64,000 nucleotides of DNA from Paractinoplanes bogorensis (GTDB lineage: Bacteria > Actinomycetota > Actinomycetes > Mycobacteriales > Micromonosporaceae), in contig NZ_JAHKKG010000006.1 in NCBI RefSeq assembly GCF_018829635.1, positions 496,001 to 560,000 on the forward strand, read 5' to 3'. Under the pieces are notes generated by a model that saw only the letters and a list, made by a program, of their open reading frames with translations, did not search any database and was not told where the DNA came from. Within the stretch, counting starts at the first letter, position 1; every line of letters starts with the position of its first letter. The translations under genes and the position numbers were made by a program. Shown here piece by piece: positions 10,082 to 18,072 of the stretch.

Positions 10082-10300
10082 ATGCCACTTCTCATCGACC
10101 TGCTCAAGGACATCCTGCTCGGGGACGAGGGTCTGCTGACCGGTGCCGCGAGTCTCGTCTACGCCACTACGATCACCGGTGCGGCTTCGGCTGCGTTGTT
10201 CAGTCGTAGTCCGGAGCGACGGCGTACCGCCCGGGACCTGCTCGCCTTGCTGTTGCGCACGAAGCCCGGTGATGGCGGCGAGTCGGAGGGCCGACGCTAG
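10082..10300 (+). CDS. Small single-membrane-segment protein divergent from the NACHT gene
   Basis: A 72-aa unknown protein. The ATG at 10082 was chosen because GGAAGGA sits 5 bases upstream; an in-frame ATG at 10046 lacks a comparable site. An N-terminal amphipathic stretch (MPLLIDLLKDILLG) is followed by one short hydrophobic segment (about residues 18-40) and a basic tail (SRSPERRRTARDLLALLL). It is transcribed away from the giant NACHT gene from a shared ~155-bp region. A small membrane protein next to a conflict NTPase could be its effector or partner, but nothing in the sequence proves this. Confidence 0.6.
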   Translation: MPLLIDLLKDILLGDEGLLTGAASLVYATTITGAASAALFSRSPERRRTARDLLALLLRTKPGDGGESEGRR

Positions 10301-10325
10301 GCCGCGACCCGCAGACCCAACCGGG

Positions 10326-11032
10326 TCAGGCCTGGACTGTGGGGCGGACCTGCACGGCGTTGACCACGACGTGGGGTGGGCGGCTCACGATGTGCAGGAT
10401 CGCGGCGGCCACGTCGGCTCCGGTCAGGTTCTGCTGGGTGGCCATGACGTCTTCCAGGGCCTGCTGCCGTTCGCGGTCGCCGATGCTGGTGAACAGTTCT
10501 GTTTCTGTGTAGCCGGGCTCGACGACGCTTACCCGTACGCCGGTGGTGGTCAGCTCCTTGCGCAGCGACTCGGAGAAGCCGAGCACGCCGAACTTTGTCG
10601 CGTGGTAGGCGGCGGCCCCGGGGAAGGTCTCGCGCCCGCCGATCGACGAGATGTTGACGATGTCGGCGGGTGCGGCCTCGATCAGGTGGGGGAGGGCCGC
10701 GTGGGTGACCAGCATCAGGCCCAGCAGGTTGGTGTCCACGGCTCGGCGCCACGTGGCCACGTCGGCGTCCAGCACGGGGGCCAGCGGCATGATGCCGGCC
10801 GCGTTGACGATCAGGTCGAGGCCGCCGAACTCGTCGGTCGCGGCGGCCACCGCGGCGCGGATCGAGGTCTCGTCGGTGACGTCCAGGGGAGGTTGAGGTC
10901 GCCCTGCAGCTGGTCGGTGCGCCGGGCGGCGGCGGCCACCCGGGCGCCGGCCTCGCGCAGGGCGTGGACGGTGGCGGCGCCGATCCCGGAGGAGGCGCCG
11001 GTCACCAGGGCACGTCGGTTCTTCAGGTCCAT
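10326..11032 (-). pseudogene. Short-chain dehydrogenase/reductase, frameshifted
   Basis: An NAD(P)-dependent SDR oxidoreductase broken by one frameshift. The frame starting at 11032 encodes MDLKNRRALVTGASSGIG (cofactor-binding TGxxxGIG at 11-18) and runs out of frame after QLQGDLNLP. The rest, from LDVTDETSIRAAVAA through the NAAG and YHATK (YxxxK) motifs to the C-terminus, is in another frame. Restoring one base in the G run at 10886-10889 (C run in the gene) joins the halves as LNLPLDVTDE, a normal SDR sequence. This is either a real inactivating deletion or a homopolymer sequencing error. It lies 55 bp downstream of the phospholipase gene on the same strand. Confidence 0.8.
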
Positions 11033-11087
11033 GCCTCCAGGCTGGGCCCGGGGATGATGTTTCCCCAGGCCCGGTCAATCCTGGGGG

Positions 11088-13118
11088 TCAGAGGGCCAGG
11101 TTTACCCGGCCGGGGAAAGCCATCGCGGGGTCGCTGATGCTCTCCCGGCCGTTCTCGAGGTGGCCGGCGTAGCGGCGCTCGAGGTCGCCGGCCGTGACGG
11201 TCAGGTCGTACCAGCCGTGGACGGTCGGGGTGCGGTGCTGGTGGGTCGCGCCGGGGCGGACTGACACCGTGGTCGCCTTGCCGGTGTAGCGGTTGGCCAC
11301 CTTGACCAGGGCCCGCGCCGCGCCGTGGTTGACGATGTCGAGGCCGGTGCCCGCGCCGCGTACCTCCACCGTGGGCCGGGCCGCCCGGCCGCTGAAGTGG
11401 CGGTAGAAACCGTTGGGGCCGCGCACCTCCAGGTCGTACGCGCCGGTGGTGGGCCACATGCCGGTCAGTCGCTTGCCGGGTTCGACGGTGTACGTCCGTG
11501 GCTCGTGCGCGGCGTCGGCCGAGTGCACCTGGAAGACCGCGGCGGCGCGGCCGGTGTTGCCGAACTCGACGGTGAAACCGGTGGCCGAGGCCTTGCCGTC
11601 GGCGTGCAGCTCGTACGGGAGAGGGCGGGCCGGCCGGACTCCCCGCTCCTGCCCGGGCAGGGCGGGATCGGCCGGCGGCACCGGCACCTCGTCCGGTTGC
11701 CGGGTCAGCTCGGTCGGCTTGAACGCCGCCGTGCCGGGCAGGTCGACCAGGCGCCGGTTCGGGCTGCGGAAGTCGAACGCGCTGGTCAGGTCGCCCGTCA
11801 CGGCCCGGCGCCACGGCGTGATGTTCGGTTCGGAAGGTCCGAACCGGCGCGCGAGGAAGCGGATCAGCGAGGTGTGGTCGAACAGCTGCGAGTCGACGAA
11901 ACCGCCCCGCGTCCACGGCGAGACCACGATCATCGGAACGCGCACCCCCAGCCCGTACGGACCGGAAGGGTGGCTCTCGCTGCCGGGGAAGATCTCGTTG
12001 GTCGTCGAAATCGTGGAGCGCGCCGGGTCGGGGGTCGGCGGCACCAGGTGGTCGAAGAAGCCGCCCTCCTCGTCGTAGGTGACGAAGAGCGCCATCTTGC
12101 TCCACACCTTCGGGTTGTCGGCCAGGATGTCGATGACCCGGGAGACGTACCACTCGCCGTAGTGCGGGCCCCAGTTCGGGTGCTCGGTGTACGCCTCCGG
12201 CGCGACGATCCAGCTCACCCGGGGCAGCCGGTCGTTCTCGACGTCGGCGCGGAAGTCGGTGAGCAGCTTCTCCGGGTCGCGGCCGAGCTTGTTGATCTCG
12301 GTGCCGGTCTTGGCCTTGTCGGCGAGGGGCCGGCCGGGCTGCGCGTTCTGGTACTGGTGGAAGTAGAGCAGCGCGTTGTCGCCGTAGTTGCCGATGAACG
12401 GGTCGCTGGTCCAGCCCCACGAGCCGGCCGCGGTCAGGCCGAGACCGATGTCCTGGTAGACCTTCCACGAGACACCCGCCCGTTCGAGCTTCTCGGGATA
12501 GGTCGACCAGTCGTAGCCGGCCTCCGCGTTGTCGACCACCGGGCCGCCGCCCCGGCCGTCGTTGCCGACCCAGCCGGTCCACATGTGGTAGCGGTTGGGG
12601 TCGGTCGCGCCCAGCAGCGAGCAGTGGTAGTTGTCGCACACCGTGAAGGCGTCGGCCAGCGCGTAGTGGTAGGGCAGGTCGGCCCGGGTGTGGTGGGTCA
12701 TCGTCTGGACACCCTTGTTGGGAACCCATTGGTCGTAGCGGCCGCCGTTGTACGCGGCGTGCGTGTCGTTCCAGCCGTGCGGCGGGTCGGGCAGGAACAT
12801 GTCGCCCACGTCCGGCACCTCGGGGCGGAACGGCAGCAGTTCCCCGGTGCCGTTCGGCTGGTGCCAGACCGATTTACCGGAGGGCAGGCGTACGGGATGA
12901 GGGTCGGCGAAACCACGCACGCCGCGCAGGCTGCCGAAGTAGTGGTCGAACGAACGGTTCTCCTGCATCAGGATGATCACGTGTTCGACGTCCTCGATGC
13001 TCCCGGTGCGATCGTTCGCCGGGATGGCGAGGGCCTTGTCGAGGCTCGCGGGCGTCGCCGAAGCGATCGCCGGAATGCCGAGCATCTGCAGGAAGGTGCG
13101 GCGATCCAACTCAGCCAT
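11088..13118 (-). CDS. Secreted phosphocholine-type phospholipase C (TAT substrate)
   Basis: A 676-aa enzyme of the non-haemolytic phospholipase C / acid phosphatase family, which hydrolyses phosphatidylcholine-type lipids outside the cell. The N-terminus DRRTFLQMLG is a twin-arginine signal. The catalytic domain starts with VEHVIILMQENRSFDHYFGSLRGV and contains the metal/phosphate-site motifs YDEEGGFFDHL and VPMIVVSPWTRGGF. Two small C-terminal beta domains (about residues 480-675) match the tandem C-terminal domain typical of this family. Length is normal. ATG start at 13118. It is divergent from the CopC-domain gene. Confidence 0.92.
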   Translation of the reverse strand: MAELDRRTFLQMLGIPAIASATPASLDKALAIPANDRTGSIEDVEHVIILMQENRSFDHYFGSLRGVRGFADPHPVRLPSGKSVWHQPNGTGELLPFRPEVPDVGDMFLPDPPHGWNDTHAAYNGGRYDQWVPNKGVQTMTHHTRADLPYHYALADAFTVCDNYHCSLLGATDPNRYHMWTGWVGNDGRGGGPVVDNAEAGYDWSTYPEKLERAGVSWKVYQDIGLGLTAAGSWGWTSDPFIGNYGDNALLYFHQYQNAQPGRPLADKAKTGTEINKLGRDPEKLLTDFRADVENDRLPRVSWIVAPEAYTEHPNWGPHYGEWYVSRVIDILADNPKVWSKMALFVTYDEEGGFFDHLVPPTPDPARSTISTTNEIFPGSESHPSGPYGLGVRVPMIVVSPWTRGGFVDSQLFDHTSLIRFLARRFGPSEPNITPWRRAVTGDLTSAFDFRSPNRRLVDLPGTAAFKPTELTRQPDEVPVPPADPALPGQERGVRPARPLPYELHADGKASATGFTVEFGNTGRAAAVFQVHSADAAHEPRTYTVEPGKRLTGMWPTTGAYDLEVRGPNGFYRHFSGRAARPTVEVRGAGTGLDIVNHGAARALVKVANRYTGKATTVSVRPGATHQHRTPTVHGWYDLTVTAGDLERRYAGHLENGRESISDPAMAFPGRVNLAL

Positions 13119-13253
13119 GAATCCGGAAGGTAGACCGGCCGGGTGGCCTGACCATTAACAGAAGTCGATGTCCGTGCGGCGGGATACTTTCGTCGTACGA
13201 ATAAAAAGATCTCGATGCCTTGACTAAAGTTGACGTTCTCCGAGGATGGTGAC

Positions 13254-14765
13254 ATGCGTTCCCTCGTACGCGGTCTGATCGCCCTCGCCGCACTCTCCGC
13301 CGCCGTGTTCTTCGGCCTGCCGTCGTCGCCGGCCTCGGCCCACGGGACGCTCGCGATGTCCACCCCGGTGAACGGGGCGACGGTCGACGCGCCGGTGGCG
13401 AGCGTGGAGCTGTACTTCACCGAGAAGGTGCAGGACAGTGCGACCTTCTCGATCACGGCGCCCGGCGGCGGACGGGTGGACAACGGGTGGGAGCACGCGT
13501 CGCCGCGGCCGCTCGACAAGCCGGTGACCGAGTACTTCATGGAGAACGGGAAGTTCGAGCCGCGGCAGTACAGGACCGGGTTCCCGGCCCGGGTGCGGGT
13601 GGCGTATCTGCCGGGGCCGGGGGAGTACAAGGTCGACTATCAGTCGACGGCCTCGGACGGGGATCCGGTGCACGGGACAGTGACGTTCAAGTACACCGGG
13701 CCCGCCACCCAGGCCCCGGCGGGCTGGGCGCCACCTGGTGAGCAGCCGAGTGCGGCTCCGGTGCCCGCCGGTGACGGCGGCGGCAGCACCTGGCTCGCCT
13801 GGGTGGGCTGGGGCGTCGGCGGGGCGGCTCTGGTCGGCGGGTTCCTGATCTGGCGGCGGAGAGGGTTCCGGCGGCCGTCCTTCGGGCGGGTGCCGGTCGT
13901 TCCGATCGCGGTCGGCGGTGTCGTGGTCGCGCTGATCGGCGGGTACGCGCTCGGGCGGGCCACAGTGGCCGACGCGCCGCCGTCCACAACGCCGGCGGCA
14001 CCCGCGGCCTACTCGGGGGCGGGCGGGCATCAGCACGGCGGCAACGGCGGCACGGCCAGTGTGGACGCGCTCGGCACCTCGGTCAGCGACCAGGGCTGGA
14101 CCCTGCAGCCGGAACACCGGTCGCAGGCCAGGGGCAGCACGATCGACTACACGTTCCGGATCGTCGGCACCGACGGGCAGCCCGCGACCCGTTATGCCGT
14201 CGTACACGAAAAGCCTTTGCATCTGGTCGTGGCCGGTCGTGGCCTGGACGGCTTCCAGCATCTGCACCCCACGATGGCCCCCGACGGCCTGTGGTCGGTG
14301 CCGCTCAAGCTGCCGCAGCCGGGCGCCTACCGCGTGTTCGCCGACTTCAGCCTGTCCACCGCCGACGGCGCCACGACCCCGCTGGTGCTCGGCGCCGACC
14401 ATCTCGTGCCGGGCGACGCCAAGCTCGCCGAGCTGCCCGCCCCGCAGACGATCGCGCAGGCAGGTGACTTCCTGGTGTCCGTCGAGGGCGCGCCGAAGCC
14501 CGGCAGCACGGTTCCGATGCTGTTCCGGGTGGCCCGCAGCCAGGGTCCGGTGACGCTCGAGCGCTACCTGGGGGCGTACGGGCATCTGGTGGTCCTGCGG
14601 GAGGGTGATCTCGGCTACGTGCACGTCCACCCGGACGCCGAGCTGGTCGACGGCGCGATCCGGTTCAACGTTTCGATCCCGGCGGCGGCCCGCTACCGGG
14701 CGTTCCTCGAGTTCCAGGTGGACGGCCGGGTGCAGCGGGCCGAGTTCACGCTCGATCTGAGCTGA
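13254..14765 (+). CDS. CopC-domain membrane protein with C-terminal extracellular domain
   Basis: A 503-aa exported protein. ATG 13254 is preferred over an upstream in-frame start because CGAGGA precedes it and it opens a clean signal peptide ending PASA|HGTLAMSTPVNGA; a mature N-terminal His is the copper ligand expected of CopC-like proteins. The CopC beta-sandwich spans about 30-150, then a Pro-rich linker, two hydrophobic segments (~180-200 and ~220-240), and a His-containing external domain (HEKPLHLVVAGRG, FQHLHPT, YVHVHPDAEL). The role is probably copper binding or handling at the cell surface. Its 3' end overlaps the convergent TetR gene by 20 bp. Confidence 0.85.
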   Translation: MRSLVRGLIALAALSAAVFFGLPSSPASAHGTLAMSTPVNGATVDAPVASVELYFTEKVQDSATFSITAPGGGRVDNGWEHASPRPLDKPVTEYFMENGKFEPRQYRTGFPARVRVAYLPGPGEYKVDYQSTASDGDPVHGTVTFKYTGPATQAPAGWAPPGEQPSAAPVPAGDGGGSTWLAWVGWGVGGAALVGGFLIWRRRGFRRPSFGRVPVVPIAVGGVVVALIGGYALGRATVADAPPSTTPAAPAAYSGAGGHQHGGNGGTASVDALGTSVSDQGWTLQPEHRSQARGSTIDYTFRIVGTDGQPATRYAVVHEKPLHLVVAGRGLDGFQHLHPTMAPDGLWSVPLKLPQPGAYRVFADFSLSTADGATTPLVLGADHLVPGDAKLAELPAPQTIAQAGDFLVSVEGAPKPGSTVPMLFRVARSQGPVTLERYLGAYGHLVVLREGDLGYVHVHPDAELVDGAIRFNVSIPAAARYRAFLEFQVDGRVQRAEFTLDLS

Positions 14766-15261
14766 CGCCCCGCAGCAGCAGGTCGATCAGGCGGGTGGCC
14801 AGCTCGCGCTGACGCTCCTCGGCCGCGATCATCGTGATGCCGCCCAGCGCCATCAGCAGGTCGCGCGGGTCGACGCCGGGCCGGACCGTGCCGTCGTCCG
14901 CCATCAGCGTGGCGATCGCCCCGGTCAGGCGGTCGCGGGTCTGCTGCTTGTCGTCCTCCGAGGTCAGGATCGCGCGCAGCGTCTCGCCGAGGCCGTGCTT
15001 GGCCGCCATGAAGTCGACGAACGCCTCCATCCAGTCGCGCAGCGAGGTCTGGCCGGCGACCTCGCAGATCTGCTCGAGCTCGTGCCGGTAGACCGCCTCG
15101 ACCAGCACCTCGCGGCTCGGGAAGCGGCGGTAGAGCGTGCCGATGCCGACCCCGGCCGTACGGGCGATGGCCTTGAGCGACGCGCCCGTGCCCTCCCGCG
15201 CGAACGCCTCGGCGGCGACCTCGAGCAGCCGGTCGTGGTTGACGCGGGCGTCGGCGCGCAT
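14746..15261 (-). CDS. TetR-family transcriptional regulator
   Basis: A 171-aa repressor-type protein. The N-terminal TetR HTH is clear: LLEVAAEAFAREG, then LKAIARTAGVGIGTLYRRFPSREVL (about residues 14-58). The C-terminal ligand domain is unassigned. It is divergent from an SDR gene (15355), and the intergenic region carries two copies of a CGGACC-N2-GGTCCG palindrome, the probable operators for autoregulation and control of the SDR. Its 3' end overlaps the CopC-domain gene, which is convergent and probably unrelated. Confidence 0.93.
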   Translation of the reverse strand: MRADARVNHDRLLEVAAEAFAREGTGASLKAIARTAGVGIGTLYRRFPSREVLVEAVYRHELEQICEVAGQTSLRDWMEAFVDFMAAKHGLGETLRAILTSEDDKQQTRDRLTGAIATLMADDGTVRPGVDPRDLLMALGGITMIAAEERQRELATRLIDLLLRGVSSDRA

Positions 15262-15276
15262 GGTCTCCCCTTGCTG

Positions 15277-15294
15277 AACGGACCTCGGTCCGTT
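15277..15294. promoter_or_regulatory. TetR operator 1
   Basis: A perfect palindrome AACGGACC-TC-GGTCCGTT, 16 bases upstream of the regulator's start codon. It shares its CGGACC/GGTCCG core with a second copy centred 31 bp away, about three helical turns. Assignment to the adjacent TetR protein is by position. Confidence 0.75.
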
Positions 15295-15309
15295 TATTGT
15301 CGAGCTATC

Positions 15310-15323
15310 CGGACCAGGGTCCG
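15310..15323. promoter_or_regulatory. TetR operator 2
   Basis: Second copy of the same motif, CGGACC-AG-GGTCCG, located between operator 1 and the SDR start at 15355. Two equally oriented sites on one DNA face fit binding of two repressor dimers covering both divergent promoters. Confidence 0.7.
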
Positions 15324-15354
15324 CTTGTCACTCTAGCAGTCGAGGAGAACGCTC

Positions 15355-16245
15355 ATGAACGGCTCGTTCGGGCCTGCGACAACCGCGGCCGAGGTCCTCG
15401 AAGGGGTCGATCTGACCGGCCGGCGCGCGATCGTGACCGGCGGTGGGTCGGGGATCGGCCTCGAGACGGCCCGGGTGCTGGCCGCGGCCGGGGCCGAGGT
15501 GACGATTGCCGTACGCAACACCGACGTCGCTGGTTTCCGCGTGGAGCCGCTCGACCTGGCCGACCAGGAGTCGGTGGCCCGTTTCGTGCGCCGGTGGACC
15601 GGTCCGTTGCACATCCTGGTCAACAACGCGGGTGTGATGGCGACGCCTTCGACGCGTACGCGGGAAGGGTGGGAATTGCAGTTCGCCACCAACCATCTGG
15701 GGCACTTCGCGCTCGCGGTCGGCCTGCATCCGGCCCTGGCGGCGGCCGGTGGAGCGCGGGTCGTGTCGGTCAGTTCGGTCGGCCACATCAACGGCGACAT
15801 CGACTTCGACGACCCCAACTTCCTCCGGCGCCCGTACGACCCGTGGCAGGCGTACAGCCAGTCCAAGACGGCCAACGTGCTGTTCGCGGTCGAGGCGGCC
15901 AAGCGCTGGGCGCCCGATCGGATCGCCGTCAACGCCCTCAACCCGGGCCGCATCGCCAGTACGGGCCTTGGCCGTCACCTCGCCGCGCCGCCCGCTTCGT
16001 TCGATCCGGCCGGCGCGACCGGTGTGACCGTCAAGGACATCCCGCAGGGTGCGGCGACCTCGGTGCTGCTGGCGGCGTCCCCCGTGGTCGAAGGCGTCAC
16101 TGGGCGGTACTTCGAGGACTGCCAGGAAGCCGGACCCCACCAGCCGGGCGTGCGCCGGGGTGTGGCCGGCTATGCCCTGGACCCGGAGAGGGCCGCGCGG
16201 CTGTGGGAGTTGTCGCTGACCCTAATCGGCCAGGCCGGTGCGTAG
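15355..16245 (+). CDS. Short-chain dehydrogenase/reductase controlled by TetR
   Basis: A 296-aa NAD(P)-dependent oxidoreductase. Cofactor motif TGGGSGIG at 28-35, NNAG at 90-93, active-site YSQSK (YxxxK) at 167-171, with the preceding VSVSSVG segment providing the Ser. The pattern of DFDDPNFLRRPYDP before the YxxxK is typical of the WW-oxidoreductase / retinol-dehydrogenase-like SDR group. GAGGAG precedes the ATG. It is divergent from its probable TetR regulator, which suggests induction by a small hydrophobic compound. The substrate is unknown. Its 3' end overlaps the next, convergent TetR gene by 24 bp. Confidence 0.92.
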   Translation: MNGSFGPATTAAEVLEGVDLTGRRAIVTGGGSGIGLETARVLAAAGAEVTIAVRNTDVAGFRVEPLDLADQESVARFVRRWTGPLHILVNNAGVMATPSTRTREGWELQFATNHLGHFALAVGLHPALAAAGGARVVSVSSVGHINGDIDFDDPNFLRRPYDPWQAYSQSKTANVLFAVEAAKRWAPDRIAVNALNPGRIASTGLGRHLAAPPASFDPAGATGVTVKDIPQGAATSVLLAASPVVEGVTGRYFEDCQEAGPHQPGVRRGVAGYALDPERAARLWELSLTLIGQAGA

Positions 16246-16758
16246 GAAGCCGACGAGGCGCCGGGCCTGCTCGGGGTCGGACGCCAGCGCGGCACCGCAG
16301 GCCAGCGTGAGCACATCGGACGTCGAGACGCCGGCGCGCAGCCGTGCCCGCTCCACCAGTTCGGTCGCGGTGGCATTGATCGCCGCGTGCCAGTCGGCGA
16401 ACCGTTGCCCGCGCCGCCCGTCCGGCCCCTCGGTGGCGGCCAGCGCGAGGGGTCGTTTGGTGGCCACGTGCGCCACGAACGCGTCGAGCCAGGCGAAAAG
16501 CGCCGCGACCGGATCGTCCGCGCCCAGTTGCTCGGTGCCGAAGTCGCACAGCGCCGTCACCTCGTCGGCGTACACGGCGGCGAGCAGGTCCTCCCGGGTC
16601 GGGAAGTGCCGGTAGAGCGTCGCGTTGCCCACCCCCGCCCGGCGCGCGACCTGATCGAGCGTGAGGTCGCCACCCACCTCGGCCGCCAGCTCACGGGCGG
16701 CCTCCAGCAGAACGGCGGCATTGCGGACGGCGTCGGCGCGCTTGCTATTCGGGGACAT
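16222..16758 (-). CDS. TetR-family transcriptional regulator
   Basis: A 178-aa regulator. The TetR HTH is clear: LLEAARELAAEVG, LTLDQVARRAGVGNATLYRHFPTREDLLAAV. ATG 16758 is chosen; an in-frame GTG at 16764 would add two residues. Both lie inside or at the edge of a perfect palindrome (16758-16779), so repressor binding would block its own transcription. It is divergent from the SnoaL-like gene at 16804, the likely target. The C-terminal domain is of the type common in actinobacterial TetR proteins with unknown ligand. Confidence 0.92.
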   Translation of the reverse strand: MSPNSKRADAVRNAAVLLEAARELAAEVGGDLTLDQVARRAGVGNATLYRHFPTREDLLAAVYADEVTALCDFGTEQLGADDPVAALFAWLDAFVAHVATKRPLALAATEGPDGRRGQRFADWHAAINATATELVERARLRAGVSTSDVLTLACGAALASDPEQARRLVGFLRTGLAD

Positions 16759-16779
16759 CCCCACTTACGTTAGTGGGGA
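16758..16779. promoter_or_regulatory. Palindromic operator overlapping the TetR start codon
   Basis: A perfect inverted repeat TCCCCACT-N6-AGTGGGGA. Flanking GGGGA/TCCCC half-sites at 16751-16762 and 16775-16786 extend the pattern on both sides. Position in the 45-bp gap between the divergent TetR and SnoaL-like genes makes it the likely binding site of that TetR protein. Confidence 0.75.
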
Positions 16780-16803
16780 CTTCCCCGTTTAGGAAGGCCC
16801 ACC

Positions 16804-17199
16804 ATGACACCCGAAGACCACACCGCCATCTCCGACCTGCTCAACCGGCACGGCCATCTGATCGACAGCGGCGACTTCGACGGCGCGGCCACCTTGTTCA
16901 CACCCGACGCGGTCTACGACGTCACCGCGCTCGGCGGCGGCATCCTGGTCGGCGCAACCGCTTTCCGCGAGGCCGCGCTGGCCCTGGGCGACGCCAACCC
17001 GGTCGCCCACCACGTCACCAACATCGTGCTCGAAGAAGCCGGGCCTGACCGGGTTCACGCACTGTCCAAGGGTTTGGGCGTGATGACCAACGGCACGGTA
17101 GGCAGCGTCACTTACGAGGACACCATCGAACGCGTGGACGCCGGCTGGCGCATCACCCACCGCATCGTCCACCCGCGCCGCCGCCCACTGCACCCTTGA
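16804..17199 (+). CDS. SnoaL-like / NTF2-fold protein
   Basis: A 131-aa protein of the SnoaL-like domain family (cone-shaped alpha+beta barrel used by polyketide cyclases, dehydratases and isomerases). The N-terminal helix pair AISDLLNRHGHLIDSGDFDGAATLFTPDAVYD is the family hallmark, with the late strand pattern GWRITHRIVHPRRRP. AGGAAGG lies 7 bases before the ATG. It is divergent from a TetR gene with a palindromic operator between them. The catalytic role is unknown; such proteins often sit in detoxification or secondary-metabolite contexts. Confidence 0.85.
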   Translation: MTPEDHTAISDLLNRHGHLIDSGDFDGAATLFTPDAVYDVTALGGGILVGATAFREAALALGDANPVAHHVTNIVLEEAGPDRVHALSKGLGVMTNGTVGSVTYEDTIERVDAGWRITHRIVHPRRRPLHP

Positions 17200-17204
17200 C
17201 TGGC

Positions 17205-17222
17205 CCGGCCGGTTCTGGCCGG
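17205..17222. terminator. Hairpin between SnoaL-like and Nudix genes
   Basis: Inverted repeat CCGGCC-N6-GGCCGG between the convergent stops at 17199 and 17226; likely a shared bidirectional terminator. Confidence 0.55.
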
Positions 17223-17225
17223 CAC

Positions 17226-17813
17226 CTAAAGTTTGCCGGTCGCCTTCCACAACAGCAGGGCGAGCAGGCCGGAGACGGAGCCGGCACCGACGATGGAGCC
17301 GTTGTCGATGTGCTGCTGGATCTCGTCGAGCGGGATCCAGCCGAGGCGTTCGGCTTCGTTGATGTCCGGGGCCGCGCCGGTGAAGTCGGCGCCGCGGGCG
17401 AGGTAGACGATGTTTTCCTGGTCGATGGTGCCGACCATCGGCTGAAAGCCGATCAGCTTCTCGATGCTGCGCGGCCGCCAGCCGGTTTCTTCCTCGACCT
17501 CACGGGCGGCGCAGGTCATGGAATCCTCGGCCGGATCGAGGTAGCCGCCGGGAAGCTCCCAGACCCAGCTGTCCACGATGAATCGGTGCCGCCACATCAT
17601 CAGCACACGTTCGTCGTCGTCGAGCACGATGACCATCGCGGCGGCCGGGATACGCAGAACGTACTGCTCGAAGCGGACGCCGTCGGGTAGTTCCACGTCC
17701 GCAATGCTCAGCACCGCCTTGCGGGTGTCGTCTACTACGCGCTCGCCGTGGATGGTCCATTCACTGGCTCGCTTCGGCTCGATCCTCATAAGCGCAAAGT
17801 AGCCGTACGCCAT
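17226..17813 (-). CDS. Nudix hydrolase
   Basis: A hydrolase of nucleoside-diphosphate-linked compounds, cytosolic. The Nudix box is complete at residues 90-112: G-x5-E-x7-REVEEETGW. The surrounding fold (VLMMWRHRFIVDSWVWELPGGYLDP) resembles the ADP-ribose pyrophosphatase-like subgroup. Length 195 aa from ATG 17813; an in-frame ATG at 17789 (MRIEPKRA) would give 187 aa and cannot be excluded because neither site has a strong Shine-Dalgarno. The substrate cannot be fixed from sequence. Confidence 0.9.
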   Translation of the reverse strand: MAYGYFALMRIEPKRASEWTIHGERVVDDTRKAVLSIADVELPDGVRFEQYVLRIPAAAMVIVLDDDERVLMMWRHRFIVDSWVWELPGGYLDPAEDSMTCAAREVEEETGWRPRSIEKLIGFQPMVGTIDQENIVYLARGADFTGAAPDINEAERLGWIPLDEIQQHIDNGSIVGAGSVSGLLALLLWKATGKL

Positions 17814-17991
17814 CCGGGTTGTACTCCAGTACCTGCCGGGTCGGCTGACAGCGGCTGTCGCCTGTCGCCTTCATTTCCGGGCCACCGGGCCGCCACCCCG
17901 TATGTGCCGGTGTCGCGCAGACCGGCCGGAGGACGCAACCCCGACTCAGCCGCCACCGTCCGCGATCGGCGTGCCCACCGTAACGTGGGGT

Positions 17992-18008
17992 CTGGGGGTC
18001 GCCCCCAG
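17992..18008. terminator. Small GC hairpin in the Nudix-ebo intergenic region
   Basis: CTGGGGG-TCG-CCCCCAG stem-loop followed on the + strand by a short AT-rich stretch. The 259-base region 17814-18072 otherwise holds only this and the next hairpin; no gene is seen there. Confidence 0.4.
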
Positions 18009-18021
18009 GTAAATAGAGCTG

Positions 18022-18059
18022 GGCGCGGCCCACCACTCGTCTCGAGTGGGGGCCGCGCC
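18022..18059 (-). terminator. Terminator of the ebo-like operon
   Basis: A long near-perfect hairpin (GGCGCGGCCC... pairing with ...GGGCCGCGCC, plus an inner ACTCG/CGAGT stem around a TCT loop) 14 bases beyond the polyprenyl synthetase stop at 18073. Confidence 0.75.
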
Positions 18060-18072
18060 GTGCGGAGGGCTT

